Assembly (NCBI RefSeq): GCF_018294505.1
Contig: NC_057796.1
Span: 189,561,597-189,625,596, forward strand
Direction: 5' to 3'
DNA: 64,000 bases
Source of the DNA: Triticum aestivum
Lineage: Eukaryota > Streptophyta > Magnoliopsida > Poales > Poaceae
Shown here: piece by piece, positions 1-11,702 of the stretch
How positions within the stretch are numbered: position 1 is the first letter of the stretch
Layout: each line of letters opens with the position of its first letter
The notes under the pieces: generated by a model
The model's database searches: none
Seen by the model: only the letters and a program-made list of their open reading frames with translations
What the model was told of the DNA's origin: nothing
Program-made: the position numbers and the translations under genes

Positions 1-391
1 CCAGTCTGAGGTACACATCTGGATGACCCGGCAGTAACAATCGCAGAGGTGCTCCCTTTACCACCTAGCCGAACAATCCGGAATGTAGGGGTAAGCACAG
101 GAGCCAGGCAACCCAGCTTGGCCAAAACTTAAGTCATATCGATGCATATAATGGTGAAGAAAAGACATACAGGAAAAACGCATATGTGTGATGAGCTTGA
201 CGCTCGGAAAATAATATTAACAAGCTTCTGTTAAAGAAGCCCCCAGGTATAATGGGTGTACATATGTAAAGATGTGTACGTCAGCAGTGTTCGATCAAGC
301 TGAATGAGAGCTTTAAAGCGAAAAAATGTGTAAAAGAGAGAAAAAGTAATGGAAACTATAGGGGAGAAGGAGACTAACAAAGAGTTCGGCG
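1..391 (-). other. 3' non-coding region of the Tat-type gypsy element
   Basis: This stretch lies downstream of the integrase stop in element orientation. I see no ORF, repeat or LTR start in it. It should lead to the PPT and 3' LTR beyond the window edge. Confidence 0.6.
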
Positions 392-823
392 CTAGGCATA
401 GAACCTTCGGAGTCTGGCCGCGTTCCAGGGGTTCGGCTCTAGGCGATTGTCTGATGCGTCACGAAGACGGTACGCTCCTCCGGTAAGAACTTCGTCAATT
501 ATGAAGGGACCCTCCCATTTGGGCTTGAGTTTGTCCTTTTTCTTCTCTGGCAAGCATAGAACGAGTTCGCCAACATTGTAAGTCTTGGCCCGTACTTCTC
601 TGCTTTCATATCTTCGAGCCAGCTGTTGATAAAATGCTGAACGAGCTTTGGCGACGTCGCGCTCCTCCTCCAGGGCATCTAGGCTGTCCTGCTGATCCAA
701 CTCGGCCTCTTTCTCATTGTACATACGTACTCGAGGTGAGTCATGTATAATATCGCAGGGCAATACAGCCTCTGCACCGTACACCATGAAGAAAGGTGTG
801 TATCCGGTAGTACGGTTGGGCAT
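392..823 (-). pseudogene. Integrase C-terminal part, Tat-type gypsy
   Basis: The 143-residue frame carries the end of the integrase core (PNRTTGYTPFFMVYGAEAVLP) and then the basic C-terminal DNA-binding region (VGELVLCLPEKKKDKLKPKW, WEGPFIIDEVL, GGAYRLRD). It ends at LRRFYA with a natural-looking stop and no chromodomain. It is in a different frame from the catalytic core upstream: a one-base loss near 880 and a stop at 863-865 separate the two. Integrase inserts the element cDNA into nuclear DNA; this split copy cannot make a full enzyme. Confidence 0.85.
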
Positions 824-865
824 GGTCCGCAGCCCCCAGAGTACGGAGTCGAGCTCCTCGACCTA

Positions 866-2168
866 GTGTTTGTCTGATTCTTCAAAGACCGCAGTAGCCT
901 GGATTTGATGCCGCTCATAATAAGACCATTGGCTCGCTCGACTTGACCATTCGTTTGCGGGTGCTTGACAGAGGCGTAATCGAGCTTAATGCCCAGATTA
1001 GCACACCAGGTTTTCACCTCATCGGCTGTGAAATTGGAATCGTTATCAGTGATGACGCTGTGCGGGACACCATAACGGTGCACCACATCGGATATAAATG
1101 CAATCACCGGTTCGGACTCGGCCGTTTTAACTGGTCCAGCCTCTATCCACTTGGTGAATTTGTCCACCATGACCAGCAGATATTTTTTCTTATGGCTTCC
1201 CCCTTTAAGGGGTCCAACCATGTCTAAGCCCCGGACCGCAAAGGGCCATGTAATGGGGATTGTTTGTAGGGCGATTGGGGGCATATGGCTTTGGTTGGCG
1301 AAGAGTTGGCATCCAATGCAGCACTGGATGAGGTCCTGTGCGTCTCTCCGGGCCGTAGGCCAATAAAATCCTGTCCGGAAGGCCTTGATGACAAGTGCCC
1401 GGGCTGCGGCGTGGTGCCCACCGAGACCGGCGTGAATTTCTGCCAAGAGTTGCCGCCCCTCCTCCTCGGAGATACACCTTTGAAGGACTCCGGTAGTGCT
1501 TTTCTTGTAGAGCTCTCCTTCGTGAACTTTATAGGCCTTCGAACGCCGAACAATGCGGCGAGCCTCGTTCTGATCTTCTAGGAGCTCTTTCTTATTAAAG
1601 TAGGCCAAGAATGGTTCGGTCCACGGGGCAATTACCGCCATGATGAGGTGGGCCGATGGTGTTATTTCAGTGGCTGAGCCTCCGATTATATCGGCGTGTT
1701 CGATATCTATGTTTGTGTTCGGAACGGAACTGTCGTTGTTGTCTCCCCCTTGCCACACCACGAATGGCTTAAAGAGCCTTTCGAGGAAGATGTTAGGTGG
1801 GACAGGGTCACGCTTAGCGCCGATGCGAGCAAGGACGTCTGCCGCCTGATTACTTTCGCGGGCGACGTGATGAAATTCGAGCCCCTCGAACCGAGCCGAC
1901 ATCTTTAAGATGGCATTGCGATAAGCTGCCATCTTTGGATCTTTGGCATCAAAGTCTCCATTAATTTGGGATATTGCGAGGTTTGAGTCCCCGCGCACCT
2001 CCAGTTGTTGTATGCCCATTGATACGGCCATCCGAAGGCCACGTAGCAAGGCCTCGTATTCGGCTGTGTTGTTGGAGTCTGTGTATAATATTTGGAGTAC
2101 GTACTGGACGATATCTCCTGTGGGGGACGTTAATACGACGCCCGCCCCTAGCCCTGGGATTTGATGGC
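866..2168 (-). pseudogene. RNase H plus integrase core, Tat-type gypsy
   Basis: The frame is open from about 2168 down to 865. The first part is a plant RNase H-like domain (NTAEYEALLRGL, LEVRGDSNLAISQING, ESNQAADVLARIG). The integrase zinc-binding region follows (LGGHHAAARALVIKAF with CCIGCQ), then the catalytic core. All three catalytic acids are visible: Asp in RGLDMVGPL, Asp in VITDNDSNF and Glu in QTNGQVERANGL. The domains sit in normal order between RT (2310-3659) and the integrase C-terminus (392-823). The frame breaks near 880, so the piece is inactive as part of a polyprotein, although its catalytic residues survive. Confidence 0.88.
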
Positions 2169-2309
2169 TCGACGTGGTTTGTACGTGATGTCGAATGGCA
2201 GGAGCTCAATGGCCCATTTGGCAATCCGGCTCGTTGCATCCCGGTTGTTGATTATATCATTGAGGGGCCCTTCGGAAGCCACCGTGATCGAGCACTCCTG
2301 AAAGTAGTG

Positions 2310-3659
2310 TCACAATTTTTGAGATGCCATGAAGACTGCATATGCTATCTTTTGATAGTGAGGGTACCGGGATTTGCATGGTGTGAGGACGGTGGATACG
2401 TAGTATACCGGCTTTTGGAGCGGAAATTTGTGTCCATCCTGTTCTCGCTCGACGACAAGTACGGCGCTCACCACCTGGTGTGTTGCCGATATATATAGGA
2501 GCATTAGTTCGCCGACGTTTGCCGCGGCCAGGATTGGGTTGCTTGCCAAAAGGGCTTTTATTTCTTCCAGTCCGGCTGTCGCCGCGTCTGTCCACTCAAA
2601 ATTATCGGTGCACCGTAGAAGGCGATAAAGGGGCAGCGCCTTTTCCCCCAACCTGGAGATAAAGCGGCTTAAAGTTGCCACGCACCCGGCGAGTTTTTGG
2701 ACCTGTTTGAGTTCGGTTGGCGTGGCCAATTGTGATAGAGCTTGTATTTTGGCTGGATTTGCTTCAATTCCTCTATTGGAAACGATGAAGCCCAGTAGTT
2801 TACCGGCGGGGACGCCGAAGACGCACTTTTCTGGGTTAAGCTTGATGTCGTATGTGCGGGGGTTGTCGAATGTGAGATGCAAGTCGTCTATTAGTGTTTC
2901 GACGTGTCTAGTTTTGATGACAACGTCGTCCACGTAGGCCTCCACTGTCTTGCCGATCTGTTTCTCGAGGCATGTTTGGATCATGCGTTGGTAGGTGGCG
3001 CCGGCATTCTTGAGCCCGAAAGGCATGGTGTTGAAGCAAAATGGCCTGTATGGCGTAATGAATGTTGTTGCGGCTTGATCGGACTCCTTCATTTTGATTT
3101 GATGGTATCCGGAATATGCATCAAGGAAGCACAGCGAGTCGTGTCCTGCGGTAGCGTCAGTGATTTGATCAATGTGGGGAAGGGGGAAGGGATCCTTAGG
3201 GCAAGCCTTGTTAAGGTCTTTAAAGTCAACGCATAGGCGCCAGGATTTATCCTTCTTTGGTATCATTACCAAGTTTGCCAGGCAGTCCGGATGTTTAATA
3301 TCTTTGATAAATCCGGCCTCGATGAGTTTGGCTAGCTCCTCGCCCATAGCTTGCCGTTTGGGTTCGGAAAAGCGCCGCAGTGTTTGCTTGACCGGCTTAT
3401 ATCCCTTTAGTATGTTGAGGCTGTGTTCGGCCAACTCGCGCGGGATTCCTGGCATATGTGAGGGGTGCCAGGCGAATATATCCCAGTTTTTGCGCAAGAA
3501 GTCTCGCAGTGCGGCGTCGACTGTGGGGCTGAGTTGCGCTCCGATGGAGGCTGTCTTCTTCGGGTCTGTTGGATGGACCTGAAATTTGACCGTTTCTTCT
3601 GCTTGCTTGAAGGAAGTAGATTTGGGTTGTTTGTCCAAGATAACATCGTCTCTATCCAC
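2310..3659 (-). pseudogene. Reverse transcriptase and first RNase H, Tat-type gypsy
   Basis: This 449-residue frame holds a nearly complete gypsy RT: DFLRKNWDIFAW leader, VMIPKKDKSWRLCVDFKDLN, FLDAYSGYHQI, PFGLKNAGATYQRM and the catalytic YVDD in VEAYVDDVVIK. The RNase H-coupled part follows (FEWTDAATAGLEEIK, PVYYVSTVL, RYPHYQKIAYAV) and stops early after FMASQKL. It is the best-preserved enzyme in the window. Protease lies upstream in another frame, and the linker 3660-3853 is out of frame. Confidence 0.92.
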
Positions 3660-3853
3660 AATGGAGCGTACTGCGGTTAGTTCTTCAGCCTCAAGGGCCT
3701 CTGATTATGCCTCGAGGGACAAGGATGTGGTTTTGTTCTCGGCGCGGAGTGCTATGTCCGGATCGCTGACGAGGGTGATTATTCCATTAGGCCCGGGCAT
3801 TTTTAGCTTCATATACCATAATGAGGTATGGCTTGAAAGCGGATAAAGGCCTC

Positions 3854-4837
3854 TCACCCCAGCAGGGCGTGGTATCCACTGTTGAAATGGGCCACCTGGA
3901 AAGTTATTTCTTCGGACCGATAATTCTCCAGCGTGCCGAATACTACATCAAGTGTAATTTTTCCCGCACACCGCGCTTCCCGACTAGGAATGATACCTCG
4001 AAAGGTTGTGCTACTTTTCTCGATGCGGCTCCTGTCAATTTCCATCTTGTGGAGCGTGTCCTCATAAATGAGGTTTAGTCTGCTGCCGCCGTCCATGAGG
4101 ACTTTTGTAAGTCGAAAACCGTCCATGATGGGACTGAGGACTAATGCAGCTAGCGCTCGGACTGTTCTGTATTTAGGTTCATCACTGGCGTTAAAGGTTA
4201 TGGTCGTGTCGTTCCAGGGGTCAATTGCGGCGACCTGGCAAACTTCGGCGAGATCACGCAGTGCCCTTTTACGCTTATTGTTTGAAGCGAATTTCTCGAA
4301 GACTGTCAATACTCTATTGTCGTCGTTTGCTGGAGGGTGTTGTTCTAGGGTGTCCTTGATAAGGATGTCCTCGCCGCTCTTGGCTACCTGCCGAAGTATC
4401 CAACGTGCTCTAAGGCTGTGGGATGCCATGGTATTCGGCGTCGTGTGTATTTTGCATGGGCCATTGAGCCATCCCTCCAGAACGGTGACGTGCACCGTAA
4501 TGGGTTTATGTTTTTTGACTGTTCGGCTGAGCATGCCACGGGGGTGCATCCTCTTCGCGTGTAGGATGAGTTGGGTTGGGACCGACGGTTCCCAGCGAGC
4601 TGCCTGAGTTTTCCAGGCGCTTTCCATCGCGCTGTACTTTTGTACGATAGTTGCTAAGTCAGCGAACTTTAGTATGTGGCGGCGATTGATGGCATTGAGG
4701 ATACCTTTGTCCGCGCAGTTGTTGCAGAATGCTGCTATCGCGTCTTCGTCGCGGCAATCTTTTACCTTATTTTTGACAAGGAGGAATCTGGCCCAGAAGT
4801 GGTGGACCGTTTCCTGAGACTGTTGTTTGATGCTCAT
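3854..4837 (-). pseudogene. Gag C-terminal part and aspartic protease, Tat-type gypsy
   Basis: The first third is gag (QQSQETVHHFWARFLLVKNKV, then the AFCNNCADKGI region). The last third is a retropepsin-like protease with the active-site string VLMDGGSRLNLIYEDTL and a downstream hydrophobic region ending FNSGYHALLG. In this lineage the motif is D-G-G rather than D-T-G. I see no intact CCHC zinc knuckle. The frame is lost at 3854, before the RT linker, which implies a frameshift. Confidence 0.8.
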
Positions 4838-5426
4838 GAGAGCTTCTACGTCCGGGTGGGTGGGTGGAACGAAATCCGAAGCCTGACCCGATTTTGGATC
4901 CGGATTTGAAGATCTACCGGACCCGGCAGTTCGGGCTCCGGGATATCGACTGATTTTTTAGGCTCGTCGTCCGACTCCATGTTCGGAGGACGGGACATGC
5001 CTTTCTGCCGGAGAATATCCGGACCTTCAAGATCGGAGATCCGAACATAGTTCGTCTTTCATATAGTAGAAGAGTTGCTCCGCTCCTCGACTACCGCTAT
5101 CTGGTGGGTGATCGGCGGAGTTTTAATTTCTCTCTGGTCGGGTTTAAGCCCAACCCAATCATAGTCTGTAGTGACCCCAAGGCGGCCATGCGATCCAGGA
5201 GTTCGTTCAACAACGATAACTCTGTTGGATCCATCCGGGCGGAGTATTTGAGATCAACGCGGAGGCGATTTTCTATGACTTGAGAGGTCATCGTCGGCTT
5301 AAGGGCCGACCCGACGGTCATGACGAAGCCGTCCAACCGGAGGGTTTGGTCTGGGGCCAGGGCTCCTCTGGAGATGATATTATCCTTGAGAACAAGGCGA
5401 GCCATCAACCCTCTTGGCGACGGCAC
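4838..5426 (-). pseudogene. Gag N-terminal remnant, Tat-type gypsy
   Basis: A 109-residue frame at 5097-5426 (GALAPDQTLRLDGFVMTVGS, LLNELLDRMAALGSL) begins just inside the 5' LTR, where gag should start. The ATG at about 5405 (MARLVLKDNII) is as plausible a start as the one at 5426. The 260 bp between this frame and the next gag frame hold no usable frame. The whole gag looks shortened compared with what a full Tat-type gag should need. Confidence 0.65.
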
Positions 5427-5452
5427 AGTGGAACTCTCAATGAAAGCACCAA

Positions 5453-5932
5453 TGTCGGTGTCAAAACCGGCGGATCTCGGGTAGGGGGTCCCAAACTGTG
5501 CGTCTAGGATCGATGGTAACAGGAGACGGGGGACACGATGTTTACCCAGGTTTGGGCCCTCTCTATGGAGGTAATACCCTACTTCCTACTTGATTGATCT
5601 TGATAAATATGAGTGTTACAAGAGTTGATCTACCACGAGATCGTAATGGCTAAACCCTAGAAGTCTATCCTATGTGAATATGGTAATGAGTATCTGCCTA
5701 TCCGGACTACGCTCTCCAGTTTATATAGACACTAGAGAGATCTAGGGTTACATGGAGTCGGTTACATCAGAGGGAATCTACATAGTCGGTTGCCAAGCTT
5801 GCCTTCCACGCGAAGTAGAGTCCAATCCGGACACGGGTACAATCTTCGGTCTTCATGTCTTCAGAGCCCATAAGTCCGGCCCACGGATAACAGGCCGGAC
5901 ACCCGAGGACCCCTTAGTCCAGGACTCCCTCA
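5453..5932 (-). repeat. 5' LTR of the Tat-type gypsy element
   Basis: The 480-bp unit is bounded by TG...CA (plus strand TGTCGGTGTC at 5453, AGGACTCCCTCA ending 5932). On the minus strand it precedes gag. A TATA-like motif lies within it. The right flank CCCGC would be the TSD, but the partner flank lies outside the window. Confidence 0.85.
5721..5729 (-). promoter_or_regulatory. TATA-box motif of the Tat-type LTR
   Basis: The minus strand reads TCTATATAA, roughly 200 bp into the LTR and upstream of the gag side. This is the expected place for a Pol II LTR promoter. Activity is inferred. Confidence 0.55.
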
Positions 5933-8065
5933 CCCGCGTCCGCTCCTCCTCTCCTCGACAGAACAGAGGGCAATGGCGCTGCCGCGCCGGGCACGGCGGC
6001 TCCGGCCATCTCCGGCAAGCGAGAGGACACCAATGGCCTTGGGACAGAGGCCCGCACCCATCCAGGGGCTGCATGCACGCTGGGGAGTGCTGTAGCGGTG
6101 ACAACAGGGAGCACCCGCAGGAGTGGTCTTCGGCCAAGATGGGGCATGCGGCGATGTGGGCTCCGGCGACGAACGAAGTAGATGGGCAGGACCGCCGGGG
6201 ACTAGCTGTCTGGTAGTGGCTATGAGGAGAGGCGGGGCTCGGCTCGTGCAAATTTAGGTGAAGAAGGCCGGCGGCCATGGCGGCAATGGTGGTCGTGGAG
6301 GGCGGCTCGAGCTCGGGGAAGTGGTCAGGGGAGGCTAGAGGAAGTGCAGGAGGCCAGTGGTGAAGCAAAACGGGGTCGGGGTGTGCCGCGCTGTCGTCGC
6401 CACAGACGCATGGCTGGTGCCGCAGACGCGTGTGCACTTGCATGACCTTGGAGTTAGGCGACGAGAGGGAACAGGAGGGAGAGCTCACGGGGAAGAGGTG
6501 GCCAGGGGAGCACAGGGAGGAAGAAGACAACGAGCTTCGAGCCAAACTGCCACTGTTTGCCCGTGGGCGCACGGCGGCTTGCGTCGGTGAGGAAGCGGAC
6601 GGTGGGGGAGAGGGATCTAGGGGAACGGTGACGATGAGCAGAAGCCAAGGGACATGCTCACGCGCGCGAAGACGACGAGTGGGGAGCGGACGAAGCAGAA
6701 ACGGCGCCCTAGACGCGGCCACTGCGCACAGAGCGCGTGCATAGGCACGCCATCGTCGTAGTCACCACGTGAACCGGGGCATTCAATGTTGTACCGCACC
6801 CATGTCTAGCTGATAGTCCTTCCAAGATAGAGCACTGATGAGGCCATGGCTGGATCTGGGGTGCTATGGTTAAATGGTAATCATCGTCTAAAATTTACTG
6901 CAGTAAACTTGGCCGTGCACTAGTGATCAACAAGAACTTTATTGGAGCCAAAGAGTTTGTCTGGGGTGATCAGCTTAGGAAGGACTATAATCCTGTTAAC
7001 TTTGAGAGGATTTGGATGAAGGTTTAACATAGTTGCTTTGCAACTGACCCAGATGGTCCAGAAAATGGATCAAGGTGATGCACTCAAATGGTTTGGCCAC
7101 TTGAGATCAAATTTTGCAAGGCTTAGTGATTTGGACAGATAAAGGTGCTATAAAAATTCCATACCTATTGGATTCACCAAAATGGTACTTCTTCACAGCT
7201 ATTCTCTCGGTCCAGAAACTTGCAAAAATCCTAGAGAAATGTTGGCTTGATGAATTGCTCCCAAATTTGGTGGCGATATGTTATTTGGGCAGGAGCACGA
7301 TCTGGTAATTTCTTAGAATTAATGAAGCAATATAAAATTTACTTGCTTCACAACTTGAAAATATTAACACAATCAAATATTTGACCCTGTGCTCACATAG
7401 ATGATTGGATGGGGCTGAAATTTGGAGGAGTGTGATGATATGATCACATTAAGAAGTGTGCAAAATTTAAACTCATTTGGAAACCCTAGCTAGTACTTCC
7501 TTCACAATACCTTCTGTCTGACAGAAAGTTTGAAAAATTGCTGAGGAAGATTGGCTAGGCAAATAAAGTTGAATTTTTGCATGAGGCAATTATGTGGACA
7601 TAAAAGAATGCCCAAAATGTTTGGGAGCAATCAGGAAAGGATAGGTGGCACTTCCTTCACAGAAAGCCACACTGGGCAGAAATGAAGAATAATTATTGGG
7701 GAATTTTTCTTGGGCTAGGGCAGGAAAGTTTGGGCATATTTGAGCAACATATGACCCAAAGAAATTATGAGAATCAATTGAGATTTTTGGGAGTGACAGA
7801 AATATGGGTTGCTTCACAACCTAGGGCAGACAAGGTTATTCCTTCATTAGAAAAAGGAATATTCCCCAGAAAAAGATTTTAGGGTTTGGTCAAGGAGTGA
7901 AGTGACATGATCTAGGCAAGGTTTTGAGAATTATGAACCACTTGGGAGGGGAAATGAGGATGATTTCCCAGGTGGAAAGGCCATAGAACCACTCCAAAAA
8001 GAAAAACAGAGCAAAAATAAATAAATCAAAAGAAAAAGAAAAGGGCCAAAATCTAGGTTGTTACA
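5933..8065 (-). repeat. LARD-like element A, 3' LTR (partial)
   Basis: The segment matches LTR A at 21724-23880 in the same orientation. It ends at the LTR terminus (minus strand TGTTACA complement, 8059-8065), next to the PPT. Its left end is cut by the Tat-type gypsy insertion at 5932/5933; the rest should continue left of the window. It carries sublineage-1 diagnostic segments (7279-7330 and 7890-7955). Compared with 22141-22200, about 22 bp containing the TATA box are missing near 6368-6380. GC-rich ORFs here are not conserved proteins. Confidence 0.85.
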
Positions 8066-8080
8066 ACTCTTACCCCCTTA
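8066..8080 (-). other. Polypurine tract of element A
   Basis: The minus strand reads TAAGGGGGTAAGAGT directly before the LTR start TGTAACA. It serves as primer for plus-strand DNA synthesis. The same tract recurs at 33030, 41770, 61350 and 63502. Confidence 0.85.
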
Positions 8081-10930
8081 AAGAAATCTCGTCCTCAAGA
8101 TTTGGTTGCTCAAGGAACAAGTATAACTTGAGGACACCGTTTCCAACTCGGGTATCCTTTTTCCTTTAGTTATTGTTCCCCCAAGAATTTCAGATGATCA
8201 TCTTACCTTGCTTTGGGGTGGCTTGCATCACCTTTCCCCAAATTCTGACGGGTCTTTGCTCATATACCAATTCCTTTTACTGACGTTGATTCTCCATACC
8301 TGTGGTTATATCCAATGGATCTGAGCATAAGTTTTCTTTTGGTCATGAAAACCTTTTTCCTTCTGTCATGGGGTTGCTTCAAATAAATGCAGGCCTTCTG
8401 GTTTCAATAAATGCTGAGAATCCTGGCCATTTTCTCACGAGATCTGACTACTCATAGGTCATACTGGTTTATCTTGATTTATTCCTTTAACTCGAGCATG
8501 AGATATGTACCAAAGATTCGACTGCCTTCTGTCGTGGGCAATATAGCAGTGTATGGAGTTATAGTTGTGTCATACCTCAAATATTTACATCTTGAGACTG
8601 GCCTGACAGGGGACTACCGGACAAATGCTTTTTCTGATAGACTGACCGTGTATCCGTCGGTGAGTATACCGGGTCTGAGCTGATTATTCAGCTTTTGATT
8701 TTTCCACACTAACCATTCCAAGAGGGTCAGCAGAATATGAAATCCTTGTAAAACAGAGTAGGCTGCTGAGTGTATGCCCTTGTGGATCCATATGGAATTA
8801 CGGCCCCCAGCTGATTTGGTTATCCGGACCCTGATGGTCGTGCAAAAATCATCATACCTTTGCTGTCAGTCTCACCCTTTAACGGTCATGATTTGCTTTG
8901 TTAAGATACCTTACCAAAATAACTTCGCCACACCTGTCCTTGATTCTTTGTATGACCATGGATGTGATTAGTGCATTATTTTTGACATTATTCCTTGTGT
9001 CTATTTTCTGACCTGGGTTCGCACACATATGACATATACCCGAGGTTTGTAGATGTATGGAGCTCATGCTGAGGCCAATCATACAAGAAGGTGACAAGGT
9101 TTTAGGACATCTCCTTGTCAGTTGCGGGAATAATGACCTTGATGACCATTGTCAAGACTGTTGATTATGTGATGCCATCCCAAGATCTTGTCGATTCTTA
9201 TAATTCATGAGATGTACTGCCATATACTGTCAACTCACCGCATAATCTCTGAGGACGGTGCAATAGTGTGGTACTGACGCAGACTAAGTGGCTTACGGGA
9301 GAAGCCATCCGAGTAGCTTGCCAAGGAAGACTTATTAATTTCTGCTCAAATCTTTTGTCTGGGTATCGTGGCTCTATAGCTTACAAATGAAGCTTGGTCT
9401 GATTATTGTGCTGGAGAAGCCTGAGTTCCGTACTTGAGGAGCTTCTCCTCGGGTTTGCTTGTTGAGAAAAATTCATTTCCGTCTGTCAGAAGCTTTTACC
9501 GATGTATCTTGATGAGAAAGACTGGGTATCTTGGACTGGAAATAGTTCACATATCATGCTGAGGAAATTTGAGGAGCCTTGCATCATAAATTTCTTTGAA
9601 TAACGTGTGGAAGAAGACTGAGTTTCTTACATCCAAAGCTTCATACTAATATGCAGACTGAAATCTACACACACGCCCCTAATATTCTGTGGCTGATTAT
9701 TTGCATGAGACAATTTGTTTGCCTGTCTTCCATGAGCATATAAATTCTGACTTTATTTCGGAGGATAACATATTTCAAGCATCATGCATTGCTGAGCCAA
9801 AATTTTGTATATGATCCATACCTAAAAATATACCGTTGAGCTTGTACCTGACTTGTCTTGCTGCTGACTTGATCATTACTGCTGTGAGGATTTTGTACTG
9901 ATGTAGACTTGAGGCTGATAGTCAAGCCAATACGCCATTGGTATTCTGAGCAAATATTAATGCTATAATGCAGTTGACTGGGCAGACCATACTGTTTAGC
10001 TGAGCTTCTTCCAAATATTCCAAACCCTTATTGCTTCTTCAAATCCGGTGTTGGTTGATGAGCAACTCTTTATACGGGAAAAATAATGTAACACCGGGGC
10101 CCAAAAAGAAAGAAGCAAAAGAAAACTCAACTAAACAAAAGCACACAACAACAATCACTACACACTCAAACAAAGGCACATAGTACTGCTAGTCACACAA
10201 TATGCATGCCTACTTAAGCACAAAAATCTCGCGGGATCTCCGGTTCTATGATCTAGCATGCTTTGACGGTGTGCACGAGGACGAAGTATGGTGTGGAAGG
10301 ATTGGTGCAAACATCACTACACCAAGTGCTAGCTTAGCCAGGTAGCAACCTGGACTAGCTCGGAGGCGAGGACGCACTCGGTAATCATGTAGTGGGACAC
10401 AAAGGTCGCAATCATCTTATTATCAAGTGGACGGAAAAAGATCCGCACTCGTCCAAGAAATAGGATAGCGGGTAAAACTAAGGCTACTGGCATTGCCCTT
10501 TCTTGATAACTAAGATCATTAAGGGTTGCCAACACGACAAAATGAAAGAGCAATTCGGGATAGAAGCATGCCCATCACCGAAACGATAGGCGGGGCTGAA
10601 AGGAGGATATCAGCGAGATACCTGAGCACCATTCTTGCAAACAGTGTCGGGATCACTTGGCATCACTCTGCTGGGATAGAAATGACACCAAACACCAAAG
10701 AACGAGCAAGAAAAAAAATGGAGAAATACAAAGACTGAGCTGTAGTGGATCCGAACCGATGCCAGCTACACTCACCAAATAAATCGCCAGCAACAAATAA
10801 TAAGGCTATATGCATGCGATGCAACAAACAAATGCAGCAACCAAATACAATAAACAAGCCACACTATATACTACCGATTTCTACCGGTTTCTACCGCTCG
10901 CGCTGACTAGGGCGTCCTACAGCCAGACTT

Positions 10931-10942
10931 GCTCTGATACCA
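10931..10942 (-). other. Primer-binding site of element A (tRNA-iMet type)
   Basis: The minus strand reads TGGTATCAGAGC, four bases (GGCT) inside the LTR end at 10947. It is a perfect match to the PBS used by many plant retrotransposons primed by initiator tRNA-Met. Confidence 0.9.
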
Positions 10943-11697
10943 AGCCTGTGGCACCCTGGCTCAGAGAAACCAGAACGCCCCGTATTCCAGCCCAGATATC
11001 AAGGAGAAGTCTCTGGTATACGGCACTTCTTGACACAGAATAAATCAGCTCTTATTACAAGAATAATAATACAAGGGTCTGATGTTACAAAGAAGCACAT
11101 CAGCATGGCGACACTAAGCCTGCGATACTACACTTAGTCTATGCTAGCAGCGGAACAACTCATAGCAGCGGAATACTTCTAGCAGCGGAACAACGATGAA
11201 GGTGGTGAACTCCACTCCGCAGGGACACTGGCTGGAACACGATCTAGCTTGCATGAACGGACACCTCGACAAACAATCAAGCAATCACGGTATCACCTGC
11301 AATCTGGCATGACACGCCAGGCCAGTACATTGAATGTACTTGCAAGCTCACAACAACCATAAACATCAAGGCAAGACAATCACATAGCATTTAACAGGTT
11401 AATTAAATTAACAACTATTATGATGAAGCAACTACTAAGCATGGTATGAAACAACTGTCATACTGACAAACCAACATCTCAATCCCAATAACCATCTCAC
11501 TCTTGACTAACCGGCCAATCAATATACCAATTCGATCACCTTGTGATCAAAACCAAACGATGATCATTCACGGAACACAAACGGAACCACACTTGGTTCA
11601 ACAGGTTATCTCGTAACCAAATGGTGATCATTCACGGATCACAAACGGAACCACACTGGGTTCAACGGGTTACCTCACCAAACGGTGATCATGCACG

Positions 11698-11702
11698 GAC
11701 CA
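11698..11702. repeat. Left target-site duplication of the Athila-type element
   Basis: The sequence is GACCA; the right copy at 19999-20003 is GATCA. Undisturbed LARD LTRs read GGATCACAAAC here, so the left copy carries the mutation. Confidence 0.8.

Larger units (their letters stand above)
1..5932 (-). mobile_element. Ty3/gypsy LTR retrotransposon, Tat type, 3' part outside window
   Basis: Read on the minus strand, this is a 5' LTR (5453-5932) followed by gag, protease, RT, RNase H and integrase in gypsy order. The 3' LTR lies beyond position 1. There is no chromodomain after integrase, and a second RNase H-like domain lies between RT and integrase, as in the Tat lineage. The LTR ends TGAGGGAGTC and GACACCGACA resemble an abundant wheat family (Fatima-like from memory, unverified). 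Several frameshifts and stops make it non-autonomous. On the right it abuts sequence matching the middle of the LARD-like LTR (compare 5933 onward with 21724 onward), so it inserted into that LTR. Confidence 0.9.
8066..10946 (-). mobile_element. LARD-like element A, internal domain
   Basis: This 2.9-kb domain lies between the PPT (left) and PBS (right) of a minus-strand element. No gag, protease, RT or integrase motif is visible in any frame. It aligns by eye with B internal (29891-33044) and F internal (62006-63516). Small frames such as 8879-9097 (CHMCANPGQK, VKNNALITSMVI) recur in the other copies but match nothing I know. The domain probably acts only as a template that is copied with enzymes supplied in trans. 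Confidence 0.8.

Noticed and set aside
5097..5507. Host exon upstream of the gypsy element
   Set aside because: The sequence is the gag start and LTR boundary of the Tat-type element on the minus strand.
5853..6722. 289-codon Pro/Ser/Arg-rich minus ORF as a host gene
   Set aside because: It lies in GC-rich LTR sequence, starts across the insertion boundary at 5932, and its homologues at 22117-22536, 25230-25619 and 43139-43696 are interrupted at different places.
10925..10950. tRNA gene at the TGGTATCAGAGC strings
   Set aside because: Only the 12-base complement of a tRNA 3' end is present; there is no cloverleaf. These are primer-binding sites.
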